DNA from: Coptis chinensis | Taxonomy: Eukaryota > Streptophyta > Magnoliopsida > Ranunculales > Ranunculaceae | Assembly (NCBI GenBank): GCA_015680905.1 | Contig: CM027378.1 | Coordinates: 3,596,001 to 3,660,000 of the forward strand | Direction of reading: 5' to 3' | Length of the DNA stretch: 64,000 nt | In this document: positions 24,060 through 53,963 of the stretch, piece by piece | How the letters are laid out: each line of letters opens with the position of its first letter | How positions within the stretch are numbered: position 1 is the stretch's first letter | Translations under genes and position numbers: made by a program | The notes under the pieces: generated by a model | Seen by the model: only the letters and a program-made list of their open reading frames with translations | Databases searched by the model: none | Told to the model about the DNA's origin: nothing

Positions 24060-24707
24060 GGGGTTGTTTGTTTTTTTTGGATTCAGCATTCAAAGCCTCT
24101 TAAACTTAAGTTTTAAGCATTCAGATGCTCAAAAACGTGTTTGTTTTTTTAAGTAGTTTAAGCATTCAGTGGTAGTTTCAGCATTCAACATTCCACACCA
24201 AAGTTCCTCATGAATGCTGAATTCTAATACTTGAAACAAGAAGTCCCTTCTTGCCCTTTCTTAAGAATCCAATCTCAAGAACCTATCTACTTTCTTACCT
24301 TGACCTTTATGACTTCAAAATGGGTTCTTCAAAATTTGATGTTGACGTCAGTAAAAATAGAATTACATATATATTTTTTGGAAGTAAACAAAATATGGAA
24401 AATAAACTGTTAAAATATATTTGTGAAAGCATATTTTAAAATAAGTTTATTTATCATTTCTTTTCATCGCTAATCCATCTCCTCTCCTCAAATCTAATAT
24501 ATATTTTGTTTTACAAGAAATCAAGTTAGTGTTTAAAATAGATAGCATGGATAAAATTGTCCGAGTGATTTATATTCAGCATTCAGAGCCAGATTATTCT
24601 AACAGAAAACAAGTATGTTTTTCAGAGTTCAGCAATCAACATTGAGCATTCAGGGGATGGGCCATTTAGCATTCAATATTTAGAGGCTCATAAAAACAAA
24701 TGACTCC
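24060..24707. mobile_element. Tourist-like MITE with TTA target duplication
   Basis: The left end GGGGTTGTTTGTTTTT pairs with the right end, read on the other strand as GGAGTCATTTGTTTTT. Both subterminal regions are rich in AGCATTCA/TGAATGCT. It is flanked by TTA on both sides (24057-24059, 24708-24710), typical of PIF/Harbinger-derived elements. It holds no transposase ORF. Confidence 0.65.
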
Positions 24708-24756
24708 TTAGTGAAAATGACGTAATTATCATAATTCAGTGAACTGACCCGCCAGT

Positions 24757-24863
24757 CCACCACAGTTTTGTAGCTTAGCAAAGAGAGACAATGTCTCTTC
24801 TAACATTCCACCACAGTTTTGTAGCTTAGCCAAGAGAGACAATAATGTCTCTTCTAACATTGG
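24757..24863 (+). repeat. Tandem duplication of about 54 bp
   Basis: CCACCACAGTTTTGTAGCTT followed by AGC(A/C)AAGAGAGACAAT and GTCTCTTCTAACATT is present twice head to tail; the second copy has three extra bases. Confidence 0.8.
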
Positions 24864-24869
24864 CCTAAC

Positions 24870-25917
24870 TGTCCAAGTACAATGCCCAGCTGAGAAAGTA
24901 AACATGAACCATGATGCCAAAAGGAGACCTTGACGTCGAAAATATGCCTTAGAGTAAAAGCAAATCAGCTATGCACAAAACGCATTCGTGCAATCAGAAG
25001 GCAAATAAATCTGAAAGCTTCTTAAATGTCTTCTAGCACTCCTCAATTTTTCACTATTAAGTTCCCGCCGAGAGGATTCTAGCTTCCACTCCTTATGGCC
25101 CTATATAATGACTTACTGTTGGTTTACTACATACCGATGAGCACAACATTTCCTGATCTTCTCATTTAGAGGTCAACATTTTGACATTTTCTTGAGGATG
25201 GGTACTATCAGTATCCGCATAATCAAGCAAAACTTCCAACAAACTCTACATGCTGGAAACGCGACAGATACAGCCACCAGAAGTGTTCCTAGAGGACATT
25301 TCGGTGTACATAGGAGACTAAAAAATGTCGTTCCAATAGCTTGCTTGAAACATCCTTCGTTCCATGACTTGCTAAGTCAGGCAGAGCGCCTTCCTTCTTT
25401 AACTTCTGAGTTGATTCATTGATAGGCTGTCATGGAGGCAAACTATGAGCTGTTTGAAGTCTTTGCAGTTGGGGAAATGCTTCAGCCTTACTTTCAGTGG
25501 GAATGCTTCAAGTATATTCAGTTCTCAGACTTCCATGTAAAATCTACCAGTAAATGAGTTGTGTACATGACATGACAGTGTCCCGAAAAATATATTAACT
25601 AACATGTGTTCCACCAAAATTAGTTTACTGGGGTAAAAGAGAATAAAACAGATCAATCAAGCCATAATCATTCAAATAAGCTCCAAGTATTAGGAGCAAC
25701 AATTGAACATACAGCGCCGGCGGAAAAATTTACATTGCTCTCACAGTTTTATTACATCAGCGGTAAGCAACATGATAAACAGAAAATAAAATCAGATAAA
25801 GCTAAAATAAATAAAAGTTCTCACTACATTTGCAAGAAAAATTACAGATTAGGAATTACAACAAAACACAGACGCAGTGACAAGAGGTTACTCCTAAAAG
25901 GCTAGCAACTAGATTTG
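24870..25917. other. XRN3 downstream region
   Basis: This includes the probable 3' UTR of XRN3 and its flank. Short ORFs here look random. No terminator-like structure or other gene was identified. Confidence 0.4.
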
Positions 25918-42558
<16,641 letters not shown>

Positions 42559-42599
42559 TTTGATGTACTCTTTAGGAGCGGGAGCTTAAAAACCCTAAA

Positions 42600-43150
42600 A
42601 ATAAAAGACAAGGATATAATAATAACTGAATGTGAACTTGTGAAGAAGAAGTACTTGAGTTGTTTTTGTAAGTTTGGTTGTTGCACGTGTGTTTTCAGTT
42701 ATGTAGTACTGTTTTTTGCATCGGACCTTGTTTTGGGCCCAACCCGGTTCGTTTAAAGAAATGGTGTCCGGCCGTATATCCTACCTACATTAATATCGGT
42801 TCTTCCAGGATGCTCACAGTGAGCCACATCAGCAAAGTTTTTAAAATAGTCCTTACTTAAAAAAAAATTACTTGCCTTCTTACCAAAATAACCCTAAATT
42901 TGGTGTCCTCTCTAATTTAACATAAGTCAAAATTGTCTTTTCATGTGTGTTATTTCAATTCTACGCCCTTATGCGCATGGGCTATTTTAGTAATTATAAA
43001 ATAAAAAAAGAAAACAACCCTTCGTATTTGTCTTCTTATCATCTCGACAGAAACAAAACCCCAAACCCACTCTTCGTCAAAAAATTAAAACAAAAACAAC
43101 ACCCCGACTAGGTCAATTCGATGAAGATTAAATGGCTCCTTTAATTCATT
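42600..43150. other. XRN3 upstream region
   Basis: Presumed promoter and 5' leader of XRN3 on the minus strand. No core promoter motif could be assigned with confidence. Confidence 0.35.
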
Positions 43151-43158
43151 TTTAATCG

Positions 43159-43260
43159 CGGCAAATGTACTCAGCTCTAGGATTGCCATTTCTAAGTCCA
43201 TATCTACAATCAATTGGATCCAATTACAATCGACGGTGTTACTTCCAAACGGTCCCTAAC
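43159..43260 (+). pseudogene. Possible GDSL esterase/lipase fragment
   Basis: The plus strand reads LGLPFLSPYLQSIGSNYN, which resembles the block around GLPFLSPYLQSIGS in plant GDSL esterases/lipases. The similarity ends after about 20 residues (RRCYFQTVPNKVIP), so only a very short or decayed fragment remains. The assignment rests on one motif. Confidence 0.4.
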
Positions 43261-43735
43261 AAAGTAATTCCTGATCGTGAAAAAATCCATTCAGATAAGA
43301 AGACTCCATTTCTACCAACCGCTTGCAACCGTTTCTTCATGGAACCTTTCCAAAGCTTCATTTGCGTAAGTAGCCAATTCAAATTGTAAGTGTGGAGAAC
43401 CTCTTTAACTCCTATTTTATTTAAAGTGTCGGTTATTCCATCATGCTAATTATTAAAGAATTAGGAAAGGGTAAACCAAACTCACCGCCTGCCTCATTAA
43501 GAGACTTCCGACAAGTTCCTTCAAGACAAAATGAACCCGAAAGAACACTTCATTAGTTAAAGAAAGATGTCTACTTAAGTAATTAAAGACCTTAGCACCT
43601 CCAAGCCAGAAATTCTGCGCAGCTAGCTACACACACGCACACCATAAGACAATCGACTATAGCATGGCCGTAAGTTAACCCGATATTCAAAGACAAGTAA
43701 AACATTTGCAAAGAATATAACTTACAAAGATCCAT

Positions 43736-43925
43736 CGAAGCTTCAAAGCAGGACCTCTCGAAATAATTTAGAGCTCCTTCAATGAGACGCCGGTAACCTT
43801 GCTCTGGAGCAATCAAGTGGGGTTGGTAACCATCTGCCTCGGAAACCACTTTCTTTACATTATTTATGGAAAGATGCTGATCAAAAGGAAGCCATGCAGA
43901 ATGTGGATGTTGAAGTGGTTGAGCA
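43736..43925 (-). pseudogene. Dynamin-related protein (DRP1-type) gene fragment
   Basis: The minus strand encodes [20 protein letters not shown], then [20 protein letters not shown] and EASMDL. This is the conserved central block of plant DRP1 GTPases (family form FDRHLS...[26 protein letters not shown]). It ends at a GTAAG donor-like site at 43735. No GTPase domain or other DRP exon lies nearby, so a single exon-sized piece was moved here. Confidence 0.75.
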
Positions 43926-44009
43926 AGAGGAAGATATGGATGGAAGTGCACATAACATATGGATGGAAGTGCACATAAAAAGCTACTTCTGTGCCTAAAG
44001 CAAAAACTA

Positions 44010-44315
44010 AGGTTCCAGTAGCTTTTGCTCCAAAGCATAGTGCCTTAAGTGACGACATGCACCATTCTCATCCTCAATTACTATAGCTCCCAGAGAGACC
44101 CTTCCGTTGTTGAGATTGTGGACCAACCACCGGAGAGTCTTGAATAGTCGACCACCTCCAAGGTTCCAAAGTAGCTTTTGCTCCAAAGCATAGTGCCTTT
44201 AAGTGACGACATGCACCATTCTCATCCTCAATTACTATAGCTCCCGAGAGAGACCCTTCCGTTGTTGAGATTGTGGACCAACCACCGGAGAGTCTTGAAT
44301 AGTGACCACCTCCAT
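44010..44315 (-). repeat. Tandem duplication of about 151 bp with coding-like content
   Basis: GTAGCTTTTGCTCCAAAGCA through GTCTTGAATAGT(C)GACCACC is present twice head to tail with about five differences. The minus strand is open over much of it ([39 protein letters not shown]). I do not recognise the source gene. It adjoins the dynamin and P450 fragments, so it is probably another captured piece. Confidence 0.7.
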
Positions 44316-44744
44316 GCCGCACAACCAATGGAAGTATCGATAAAACATGAAAAGGAGAGGTAGAGATTCGACCGGTATGTGCTAACCTTGACAATTTTAC
44401 CATATTGGTACAAAAAGTCGTGCTTCCCATGGAGCATGATCCCGACTTTATCGAAGATGTAGGTAAGATTAGTGTCGTGGGACTGGCTAGCCCAATTCTC
44501 TGATGCTTCTTGTTGTTATTATTGAGCAGAATCATGTATCTGGTAAGAACATAAAAGAAAAGTTATATCACCATGTGCGTTAAGTACGGGTAAATGTTCA
44601 TTATGGCTGATGTCGGTTTTAAGTACTCAGAGTGCACAGAGAGCGCAGTAAATTGGATGTGCTATTCAGAAGTCACTTTTTCACTTCCGTTGGTCTGAAT
44701 TGCCAATATGGCGTCTGTCCTATGTCATACTGATCATATGTTCT

Positions 44745-45265
44745 TCAAGATCTGAACGTGAAACCACCAGGAGTTCGGACAATATCTCCTCCCTTTACTA
44801 CTGTCCACCTGGTAAATCCAATTGTAGTAAAAATAAATCAATCTTCTATTTTATTATGCCATTTACTAATCAATCAATATGTGTATTTGTAGCTACATGA
44901 CCATCGATTAATCGTTATAATGTTATATGTTTGTTTCATACCTGTACTCAGGAAGCATCAGATGACAGAATACAATGAAGAGTTGGGCCATGTCAGTAAT
45001 CATTTGAAAAGTGACAGCGGAGGCAAAGTACCAATTAGGATCATTTGATGGAGCAAGAAACGGGATGATTGGAGGATCACCGCCGCCAAAAACAACCTTC
45101 AAATCAATCTAAAATAACAAAATGGAGCCGTGTGACCGGGATCGATCACAAAGTTGACAAATTTTACGAGGATTTGAACCTTGGTAAAGTATGTTCCAAC
45201 ACAGAATCTCAGACCGCCTCCAAAACCCATGAAATGTTTAGAAGCACCACCATTCACTTCCATTC
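44745..45265 (-). pseudogene. Cytochrome P450 C-terminal fragment
   Basis: The minus strand reads SKHFMGFGGGLRFCVGTYFT at about 45240-45180: the heme-binding FxxGxRxCxG motif with its cysteine. After a gap it reads RWTVVKGGDIVRTPGG at about 44815-44765, the C-terminal block typical of CYP85-clan enzymes such as CYP87. The intervening 44950-45060 encodes LAPSNDPNWYFASAVTFQMI, which I do not recognise as P450. No I-helix or N-terminal membrane anchor is present. The pieces are in one order and orientation but not one frame. Confidence 0.75.
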
Positions 45266-45269
45266 CCTC

Positions 45270-45985
45270 GCATAAAACATATGATTGTATGCAAAATGAG
45301 AACCCAAAGATACAATAAGAGTCAAAAAGTAAATGTAATCGCAAATATCTTTTTAGCAAAGAATGTAATTGTGATATTGCACAAATAAGAAAAAAAGGAG
45401 AAAAAGAAAAATGTATCGAGTTCAATGATCAACCTTCCATCTCCATGGATTGAACACAAGTAGATCTTCATTATTTCACATGTACGCAAAGGCTATTTTT
45501 GTAATTAACAAATAAAAAAAAGGTAAAACAATATACATAACCCAACCCTTCGTTAAGCATATCAAAATATACATAAAAGGGCTAGCCGGACATGAAAACA
45601 AATTCTTAAAAACTTAAACCTAAATAAAAAAACTAAAACCCTTTCCTTCTCTATTTCTCACACTTCAATCACCGATCTCACTACTTCAAGGTAAAATATA
45701 TGCTTCTCTTGGTTTCATATTCAGAAGCGACTATCATTTGATTTGAAGAATTTTTCTTTTCCTCCGATCTTTCTTTCACCAACCTTTAAGGTAATAATCT
45801 TTCAATCATCAGTGCCAAGTGCCCCTCTCCTGATTGCTTCAATTGCCTCTTCCAAAAGAAGCAATCATCGGGAGTTCATATTTTTTTATAGAAAAACCAC
45901 ATATCCAGTATTTACTTATGTGTTTGAACTAAGATGAGTATTTTTTTTACCGCGTGTTTGTTTTTTTATCCAGGCATTTGCTTCA
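45270..45985. other. Leader region before Helitron coding part
   Basis: AT-rich DNA with no gene. The Helitron 5' terminus should lie here or a little further left; I could not find a convincing terminal TC sequence. Confidence 0.3.
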
Positions 45986-45989
45986 TCTA

Positions 45990-48900
45990 AATGGAGGCAA
46001 ACAAGTCATCTGATGCTAAATTGGCACGATTAAGAAGATATAGTATATTGGCCCACAAGAAATATAACAAAAAAAATAGAGGTTAGAATTATAACGTTTT
46101 TATATATTTGCTTTTAGAATAATAAAATTTATAAATGTAATTGATTTTTTTTTGTAGTACCTCTGAATGTTCCACCAAAAATACTGATTCAATACGCCGT
46201 GAAAGGATCTCAAAGATCAAAAAATTCAACCGACAAACGTAGAGAGAATCAATTCATAAGATATCGCCATAATATTGACTGCGACTAAATTCTTATATTG
46301 ATAGTAAAGGTACCCATTTCAATCAAGTTTATTCTTTATGGAATGACAATATACTTGAAAAACATTTATTTTTTATAGGTACTAATTACTTTGGATCCCC
46401 AAATAAAGAATGTTCATATTGTGGAGCAATAGTTTGGGAAGAAGAAAGAAACAACAAAGGAAATAAAGGTATACCTACCTTTTCAATTTGTTGTCAAAAT
46501 GGAAAAGTCCAGCTACCTTTATTAGAGTCTGCACCTCCTTTGTTAACAAAACTTATGGACTTGCAAGGAGGATCTAAATCTATCGCTTTCAGAGAGAATA
46601 TGCGAGTGTACAATTGTATGTTTCAGTTTACTTCTACAGGCGGTAAAATAGACAAGACTTTAAATAATGGTGGTGGTCCTTACACATACAGAATTAGTGG
46701 TCAGAATCATCATAAAATTGGTTCGCTTCTTCCTTTAGAAAATCAGCCCCTCATTTTACTCAATTGTATATCTATGATATCGAACATGAGCGTCAAAATA
46801 GAATGAATCTTTGTTCTTAAAGAAGAAGGAACTCATGGATCCATTAATTGTTGACCAATTGATAAAGATGTTTAATGAAAACAATGTGATTGTTGAGTGG
46901 TTTAGATCGGCAAAGAGACAGGTTTCAAGAAGATGATGTCCTTCCGGTTCGTTTAAGACTCATTAATAATCGCATCATCACCGATGGAAGGTTATACAAT
47001 TTGCCAACTTCATCCGAAGTTGCAGCTTTGATAGTAGGAGATGATTTAGAAATTACTGATCACAGGGACATAATTGTTGAGACTCAAGGAGGTGCTCTAC
47101 AGAGAATAAATGAGTTATATCCTAAATTTATGGCAATGCAATACCCTATATTATTCCCACGTGGAGAAGATGGTTATAGAGTTGGGATTTTGCTAAGAGG
47201 AGTTGATATAAACAATGTGCAAAATAGTCAAAAGAGGTATACTGTTACCATGAGACAATTTTATGCTTTCCGTTTGCAAAGAAGAATTAGAGAAAGTTCA
47301 ACATTGTGGATAGGTGGTCGTCTTCGTCTAACTTACATTGTTGATGCTTATACATGCATTCAACATTCTAGGTTACAATGGTATCTTTCAAATTAAGCTA
47401 CCATTAGATCTGATATGTACAACCATTTAATGGATGCAGTTGTTGCAGGTATTATAAATATCATATTTCAGATAACATTTATCTTTAGTATCTATATAAT
47501 AGAAAATTTAAATATGATAAACTCGGGGAAATATTTACCTTTTACGGGGAGATTCCTCGGCATCATCGATTGAAAAAGCGTTTGATCCTTCCATCATCAT
47601 TTACAGGAGGACCTAGATATATGGTGCGGACTTATCAAGATGCTATTGCGATATGTAGATGGGGGGGCCCCCGATCTTTTCATATAACTGTAACTTGCAA
47701 TCCACATTGGGAAGAAATACATAGTTTTTTAAAGTATGACCCGGATTAAAATCGACGCGTACCGGATGTTGGATGTCGGGCTTTCAAAATAAAGTTGGAC
47801 AAGATAATGAAAAGACTCCGTTATGGGAATCATTTTGGTAGAGTCATTGCGGTACATACTATTTAAAATTACCTTTTATTTTACATGTATAAATCTAAGT
47901 AAAGAAGAATTGGAAACAATATGCAATGATATTATTAATTCCACAAATATTTTACTAATATCTAATTATTATTATTTTCAGTGTTGTACGTTATTGAATT
48001 TCAGAAAAGAGGTTTGCCACATGCTCACATTTTGCTATTTTTGCATCCCGAAGACAAACCTAAAACTGGATCCGACATAGACAGGCTTATTTCAGCAGAA
48101 TTACCTGACAAAGATACAGATCCAATACTTTACGAAACTATAGTCAGTACAATGATTCACGGTCCGTGTGGTGAAAAGAAAAAGGGTTATCCTTGCATGA
48201 AAGAGAACAGATGTTCTAGACATTTCCCTAAAGATTTTTGCGGTGAGACTAAATTTGATCTAAAATGGTTTTGTTGTATACGTAAGAAGAAATAACAAGC
48301 GCGATTGCAATGGTTGGTCGCTATAACCCAGTTGAGATCGACAATAGATGGGTTGTTCCTTACAATCCTAAACTCGCAAGAAGGAATTTCGTGTCACATT
48401 AATGTTGAGCATTGCAATCATACACGGATGATTAAATACTTATTCAAGTATATTACCAAAGGTCCGGATCGAGCTACATGCATTATTGAGGAGAATTATA
48501 AGTACGACAAAAATACAAGAAAAAACGTACCATTCAGAAGCGGATGAAATCAAACGTTATCCGGACTTTCGATATATCTCCGCGATCGAAGCAAAAGCCG
48601 GAGAATCTTTGATTTTGACATTCGGGCCGAGATCCATCTGTTGAGAGAATGAATTATCATCTTGAGAATCAACAAAATGTTGTATTTCGTGATAATTCTA
48701 ATACATTTCAGATTGTACAAAGTGATAAGGCTAAGAGAACAATGTTCACAGAATGGATGCTTACTAATCAGAAAAGTGAAAAAGCTCGACAGTTAACTTA
48801 TGTTGACTTCCCATTAGAATTTGTGTGGCACAAAGACACGAAGGTATGAATAATAATTTTGATAGATCAAAAACAAAAATTAAAGTAATCTTTAACATTG

Positions 48901-51075
48901 TCATATTTTTTTTCAGATCTGGACAGAAAGAGCTCATAATGGCATCAAGATTGGTAGGATATATTATGCACAACCAACGCAAGGTGAAAGGTTTTACTTG
49001 TGTATGCTTCTCAATATAGTAAAAGGTCCACAGAGTTTTGAAGAAATAAGGACTGTGCATGGTAAAACTTATGCAGACTTCAAATCAAAGATGTCGATGC
49101 TGGCGTGGATTGCTACAAGGTGATGATGAATGGCACTCGACAATTAAAGAAGCAGGAAAATGGTCTAACAAAGAGATCATTCGCCCAGCTTATTTCTTAC
49201 GATTTTACTATTTTGTCAAGTATCTGACACAGTTGGATTGTGGGATCAAGATTGGGAGATGCTTTTCGATGACATATTGGCTATGAAACGATTAAAAGTT
49301 GGAAACAAATCAACTACAATTAACCAATGAAGAACTAAAAAATGTACACTTCTTGAACTTGAAAATGATATGAAAGAAAATGGCGAACACTTGCTGATTT
49401 CCAGTTTGATATTCAAAACCAGATCCACTAGATAACAGGTTACTACGGGAGGAATTGAACTATGATTTTGAAGCACTCCTTGCAGAATATGAAGAATTGC
49501 ACATTGGATTGAATGTTGAACAAAGACAGGTGTTTGACGCTGTCATTGCTGCTGTTGAAAGTGGTAAAGGGAAGTTATACTTTGTATATGGAAGTGGAGG
49601 TACGGGGAAAACATATCTATGGAATACGATCATTGCAAGGTTACGATCACAGAGAAAAATAGTACTTGCAGTTGCATCATCAGGCATATCATCGCTTCTT
49701 TTACCAGGTGTTTTAAAAAATATATTATTGTCTTTATTATAAATGTTAATATTGTTATTATTATCATTACTATGTTTTTTTTAATATTTGCTATGTATGT
49801 GGTGCTCATGCAGGTGGTCGTACAGCTCGCTCGAGATTCAAAATTCCAATAAAGAAAGATAAGTCTAAAACTTGCAACATTAGAAAAGGAACTCACTTGG
49901 CGGATCTGATTGTAGCAACTGATTTAATTATTTGGGACGAAGCACCTATGAGTAAAAAGACAGACTTCGAGGCTGTTGACAACAGTTTTAGAGATATCAT
50001 GTCAGAAAGTGATATAAACCTCAAGGACAAACCATTTGGAGGAAAAACTATTCTTTTTGGTGGTGATTTTAGATAAATATTACCAGTTATCGAAAAGGGT
50101 TCAAGAGAAGCAATTGTTTCTGCATCCATAAACAAATCCTACTTATGGCGTTACCTAGAGGTGTTTCGTTTGACAGTTAACATGCGGTTGCATAACAGAG
50201 AATCTGGACAATCAAATGTAGATTTCAACAAATAGATATTATCTATTGGTGAAGGTACAATTCCAAGAAGATCACTATGTGAGGGAGAAAAGCCTACTTG
50301 GATTAAAATTCCAGAAGACATTCTTATTCAATCAGAAGGTGATGGGATAGAAAACATTGTGAAGACGGTGTACACAGATCTTTTACAAAAATATGATGAT
50401 GCCGAGTATCTCAGAGATAGGTGCATTCTAACACCTACAAATGAATCAGCAGATGAAATAAACTCTCATGTTCTATCTTTAGTTCCGGGAGAATTGGTTA
50501 GTTACTCAAGTGCAGACACATTAAGTCCGCTTTCGGATAATAAGGTTGCAAATCAAGATATTTTGTATCCTACAGAATTCCTCAACACTCTCCAGCTCCC
50601 AGGAATGGCTAATAATTTGGTTCAGCTAAAACAAGGAGCACCTATAATGCTTCTTAGAAACATAAACCAGAGCAAAGGTCTTTGCAATGGTACGAGACTT
50701 ATAGTGACTGATTTGTCAAAATTTGCTTTGGAAGCTGAAATTATTACTGGAAGCAATAAAGGAGACAGACTCACTATCCATCGGATAGACTTTTTGTCTG
50801 AAAACACAAAGTGGCCTTTCATCTTGAAGCGAAGACAGTACCCAATAAAACTTTGCTATTCAATGACGATAAACAAAAGCCAAGGACAGACGCTGAAAAA
50901 TGTTGGAGTTTATCTTAGAAACACTGTTTTCTCCCATGGGCAACTATATGTTGCGGTATCACGTGTAACTTCACGTGATGGTCTGAAAATTCTAATCGAG
51001 GACAGAGAAGATAATTTGAAGCAGCATACAAAAAATATTGTCTATTATGAAGTATTCAACAATTTGCCACAATGA
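45990..51075 (+). pseudogene. Helitron replicase/helicase (RepHel), decayed
   Basis: Rolling-circle transposon protein with a Rep nuclease and a PIF1-family helicase. Seen in order: Helitron_like_N region (KECSYCGAIVWEEERNNKGN, SICCQNGKVQLPLLESAPPL, NNGGGPYTYRISGQNHHKIG; 46390-46790), HUH nuclease motif FQKRGLPHAHILLFLHPED (about 48002-48058), then GEKKKGYPCMKENRCSRHFP. The helicase follows: Walker A YGSGGTGKTYLW (about 49588-49622), Walker B IIWDEAPMSK (about 49929-49957), [12 protein letters not shown] and [20 protein letters not shown], ending at 51075. Introns separate some blocks (for example 49708-49813). In-frame stops (after LKYDPD, GGDFR and DFNK) and frameshifts show it is inactive. 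The last 239 codons (50359-51075) are open and well conserved. Confidence 0.9.
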
Positions 51076-51739
51076 AGCTTCGTCAAAAGGTAAGAATTCT
51101 TGATTTGGCATCCCAGCTTGTAAGCCCGCAAGGTGGAATTTTCCTCTTTTTCACAAGCATGAGTAGGACTGATAGTGTTGGGAAAGTCATCCTTGGCATA
51201 ATATAAAAAACTTATATTATTTTTTTTTATTGTTTGTAAACAATTACATGCCTGGTAGAGGCTCAGCCGCTCAGGAGTGTTGAAAATATGGCGAGCAGCA
51301 AAGCTGGCCTTTACATGCAATGCATGAGCAAAACTAATTCAAAGCAAAGCTTAAAACTAATGTAAACTTACATGCATACATTATTTTTCAGATATTTCAC
51401 CTACTCACGACGTGATACATCTGGTCAAATCATCAGGAGACCCTTAGAATTTAGCATCTATAAAGCAGTTGAATGATTCCTTGCTTTAATTTCAAACAGA
51501 CTTTTCAGGAACTATTGGTTTAGGTTTTCTCTTCTATGCATTAGACATTTTCAATCTGTAGAATATTTTTTGCCTACTAAATTCCTGAATGTGACATCAC
51601 CATTTTGGTACTACATATATGTAATCAACTGTTTTTTGCATCTGTTTATGTAATTAAATGCTCTAATCTTTTTATGTAGGTTTTTGGTGCAGTATGTGAA
51701 GCGCTTTAGCCGTTAAACAAACCCAAATGTTGTTAGGTA

Positions 51740-52080
51740 GGTTCGAGAGTACCCTTGATGTTTCTGAAGATGGGACTATCAAAGCTACTGATTTTAAAAA
51801 GGTGATGAAACTTAAAGATTAAATTTTTACATGTTTTATATCATATAGTTTTAATTGTATGTATTGTGGTACAGATAACTGCTGGGAAATTATTCAACTG
51901 GGCTTAAGAGTTATGATCAAGGGTATCTTAACACTGCACCAGTGAAATCAACAATTTGTTATATTGATGGAGATGAAGGAATACTTAGATATAGGGGATA
52001 CCCTATTGAGGAGTTGGCTGAAAGTAGTACCTATCTGGAAGTGGCGTATCTGTTAAGTGAGTGTAGACATTTATTAATAG
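51740..52080 (+). pseudogene. Citrate synthase (peroxisomal type) gene fragment
   Basis: The plus strand reads STLDVSEDGTIKATDFKK, an intron, ITAGK, then after a frame change [40 protein letters not shown] and [12 protein letters not shown]. This is the N-terminal block of plant peroxisomal citrate synthase. A GT-AG-like intron (about 51801-51873) is retained, so the copy came from genomic DNA and not from mRNA. It ends abruptly before the catalytic domain. Confidence 0.8.
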
Positions 52081-52195
52081 TTTGATGCAACAGGTGGTGG
52101 ATGATTATGGGCTGGAAGTTTCTGTTGGGCTTTCTCAAGCTGTGGGTCATGCTATTGTGGTGAAGTCTAGGAGTAATGAAAAAGGTTGATTAAGA

Positions 52196-53210
52196 TGATC
52201 TTTCAAGGCAATTGGCTGAGCTTAAGGCCAGAGGGTAAGGGTTTATGATGGGGTTTTTAAGTTTTTATGTATAGTGTGTGTTATTTGTGGACCCAATCTC
52301 CCTGATAACATTTCAATTCAGATTCTTGCTAGATTACCTAGGATTTACTATTTGAATGTGAAGCTGGTGTCGAGGAGTTGGAAAAATGTTGTTACAGGTA
52401 CTGAGCTCTTTGATTTGAGAAAAGAGCTTGGGATTACAGAAGAATGGCTTTATATACTGACTAAGGTTGAAGAGGATAAACTTCTGTGGCATACTTTTGA
52501 TCCTTTGTCCAAAAAGTGGTAACGGTTGCCACCAGTGCCCCCTGTAGCTAAGGGAGAGGAGCCTAGGAAGCTATTAGCTGGGGTTGCAGATGTTAAAAGG
52601 AACTGGCTTGGACGGAGAGATCCTTTGGATCGGTTACCGTCAGATGGTTGTGCCATCAGTCTTTGTTGATGGTCGTCTTTATGTGTTGGGAGGCTTCTCC
52701 GAGCTTCAGCTGTGAAATGTGTTTGGTGTTTCAATCCAATTCTAAACATGTGGAGTGAGGTTGAATCCATGTCTATAGCTAGGGCCTACTGTAAAACTGG
52801 TGTATTAAAAAATAAGTTGTATGTTGTTGGAGGGGTTAGTAGGGGACGAGGTGGATTGACTCCTCTCCAGTTGGCTGAAGTGTATGATCCCTGTATAGGG
52901 TTATGGTCCCGAAGTACCTAGCATGCCATTCTCTAAAGCTCAACTGTTACCAACTGCCTTCTTAGCTGACATGTTCAAACCTATAGCCACTGGAATGACT
53001 ATGTACCGTGGAAGGTTCTGTGTGCCGCAGAGCCTATACTCCTGGCCCTTTTTTGTTGATGTTGGAGGTGAGGTTTATGATCCCGAACCTAATACATGGT
53101 TAGAGATGCCAAGTGGCATGGGAGATGGTTGGCCTGCAAGGCAGGCAGGCACTAAATTGAGTGTTGTAGTAGAGGAGGAACTATATGCATTGGATCAGTT
53201 AGAATTTAGA
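52196..53210 (+). pseudogene. F-box/kelch-repeat protein fragment (At1g22040-like)
   Basis: The plus strand encodes LPDNISIQILARLPRIYYLN with KLVSRSWKNVV (F-box), ELGITEEWLYILTKVEEDKL, LYVVGGVSRGRGGLTPLQLA (kelch), LLPTAFLADMFKPIATGMTM and CVPQSLYSWPFFVDVGGEVY. These match plant SCF-type F-box/kelch proteins that recruit substrates for ubiquitination. A stop after LSKKW (about 52520), an internal deletion around 52570, and a one-base shift at about 52919 disrupt it. The 3' end stops before the last kelch repeats. The fragment is adjacent to the citrate synthase piece, same strand. Confidence 0.85.
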
Positions 53211-53269
53211 ATGATTTGTTATGGGTATATTTGTTCAAGTTCAAGTAAAATTCTTTATGTATAATTTTA

Positions 53270-53960
53270 TGAAAAATTATGTCCTAACAAGACTGAAGTA
53301 ATCCAAAGTACAATGTCCAAACATAGAGAAATTAATAACTTAATATTTTTGTTCACTAATCAAATTCAATTACAAGTCAATAACAGCCATATTTAAAGTT
53401 CGGCATGTCTTGGGCTTTTTCCACATGAATAGTAATTTTAAACCAAATACTACATTAGATCCATAATAGATCCAAAAAAAAAATACTAATACATACATGC
53501 GGAATTTCACCAAACAAAGACTCCAAAAAAAAGAAGTTACCTAAACTTCAATTCTAAACAAAACTTTAGTTCGGCAAAACAAAATATACTAATATAGGCA
53601 GAATTTCATCAAACAAAGACTCTAGAAAAAGAAGTTTCATAACCTACAAACTGTAAACAAAACTTAAGTTCCGGATATATTAAGTATACTTAAAAGTCGA
53701 TCAAAAACTCTTAATTTCTATCTTAACAAGAATTTTGACAAACAAGGACTCCCATAAAAAGAATTCACCTAAAAGTCAAATTCTACTCATATGTTAAAGT
53801 TATAAATATCCATATGATTGTAAAAAACTAGGCTCCATCGACCTTTACTGCTATCAAGGTAAAATTTTGCAACTTTTACTTATTTTTTAATTCACATTTT
53901 CATAAAAAACAAATTTAAGAATTATATTTCTTTTCTTCACATATTTTTTTGCAGCTTAAC
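53270..53960. other. Spacer before RPA-like gene
   Basis: AT-rich, non-coding. A probable 5' UTR intron ends at TTTTTTTGCAG (about 53954) just before the RPA start codon. Short words (CAAAACAAA, TTTCACCAAACAAAGACTC) repeat loosely between 53510 and 53640. Confidence 0.4.
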
Positions 53961-53963
53961 AAC

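Noticed and set aside
24231..24439. Small ORFs near 24.3 kb
   Set aside because: They lie inside a Tourist-like MITE and have no protein-like pattern.
46390..49500. A functional Helitron replicase
   Set aside because: Stops after LKYDPD and frame changes between blocks rule out a single protein, even allowing for introns.
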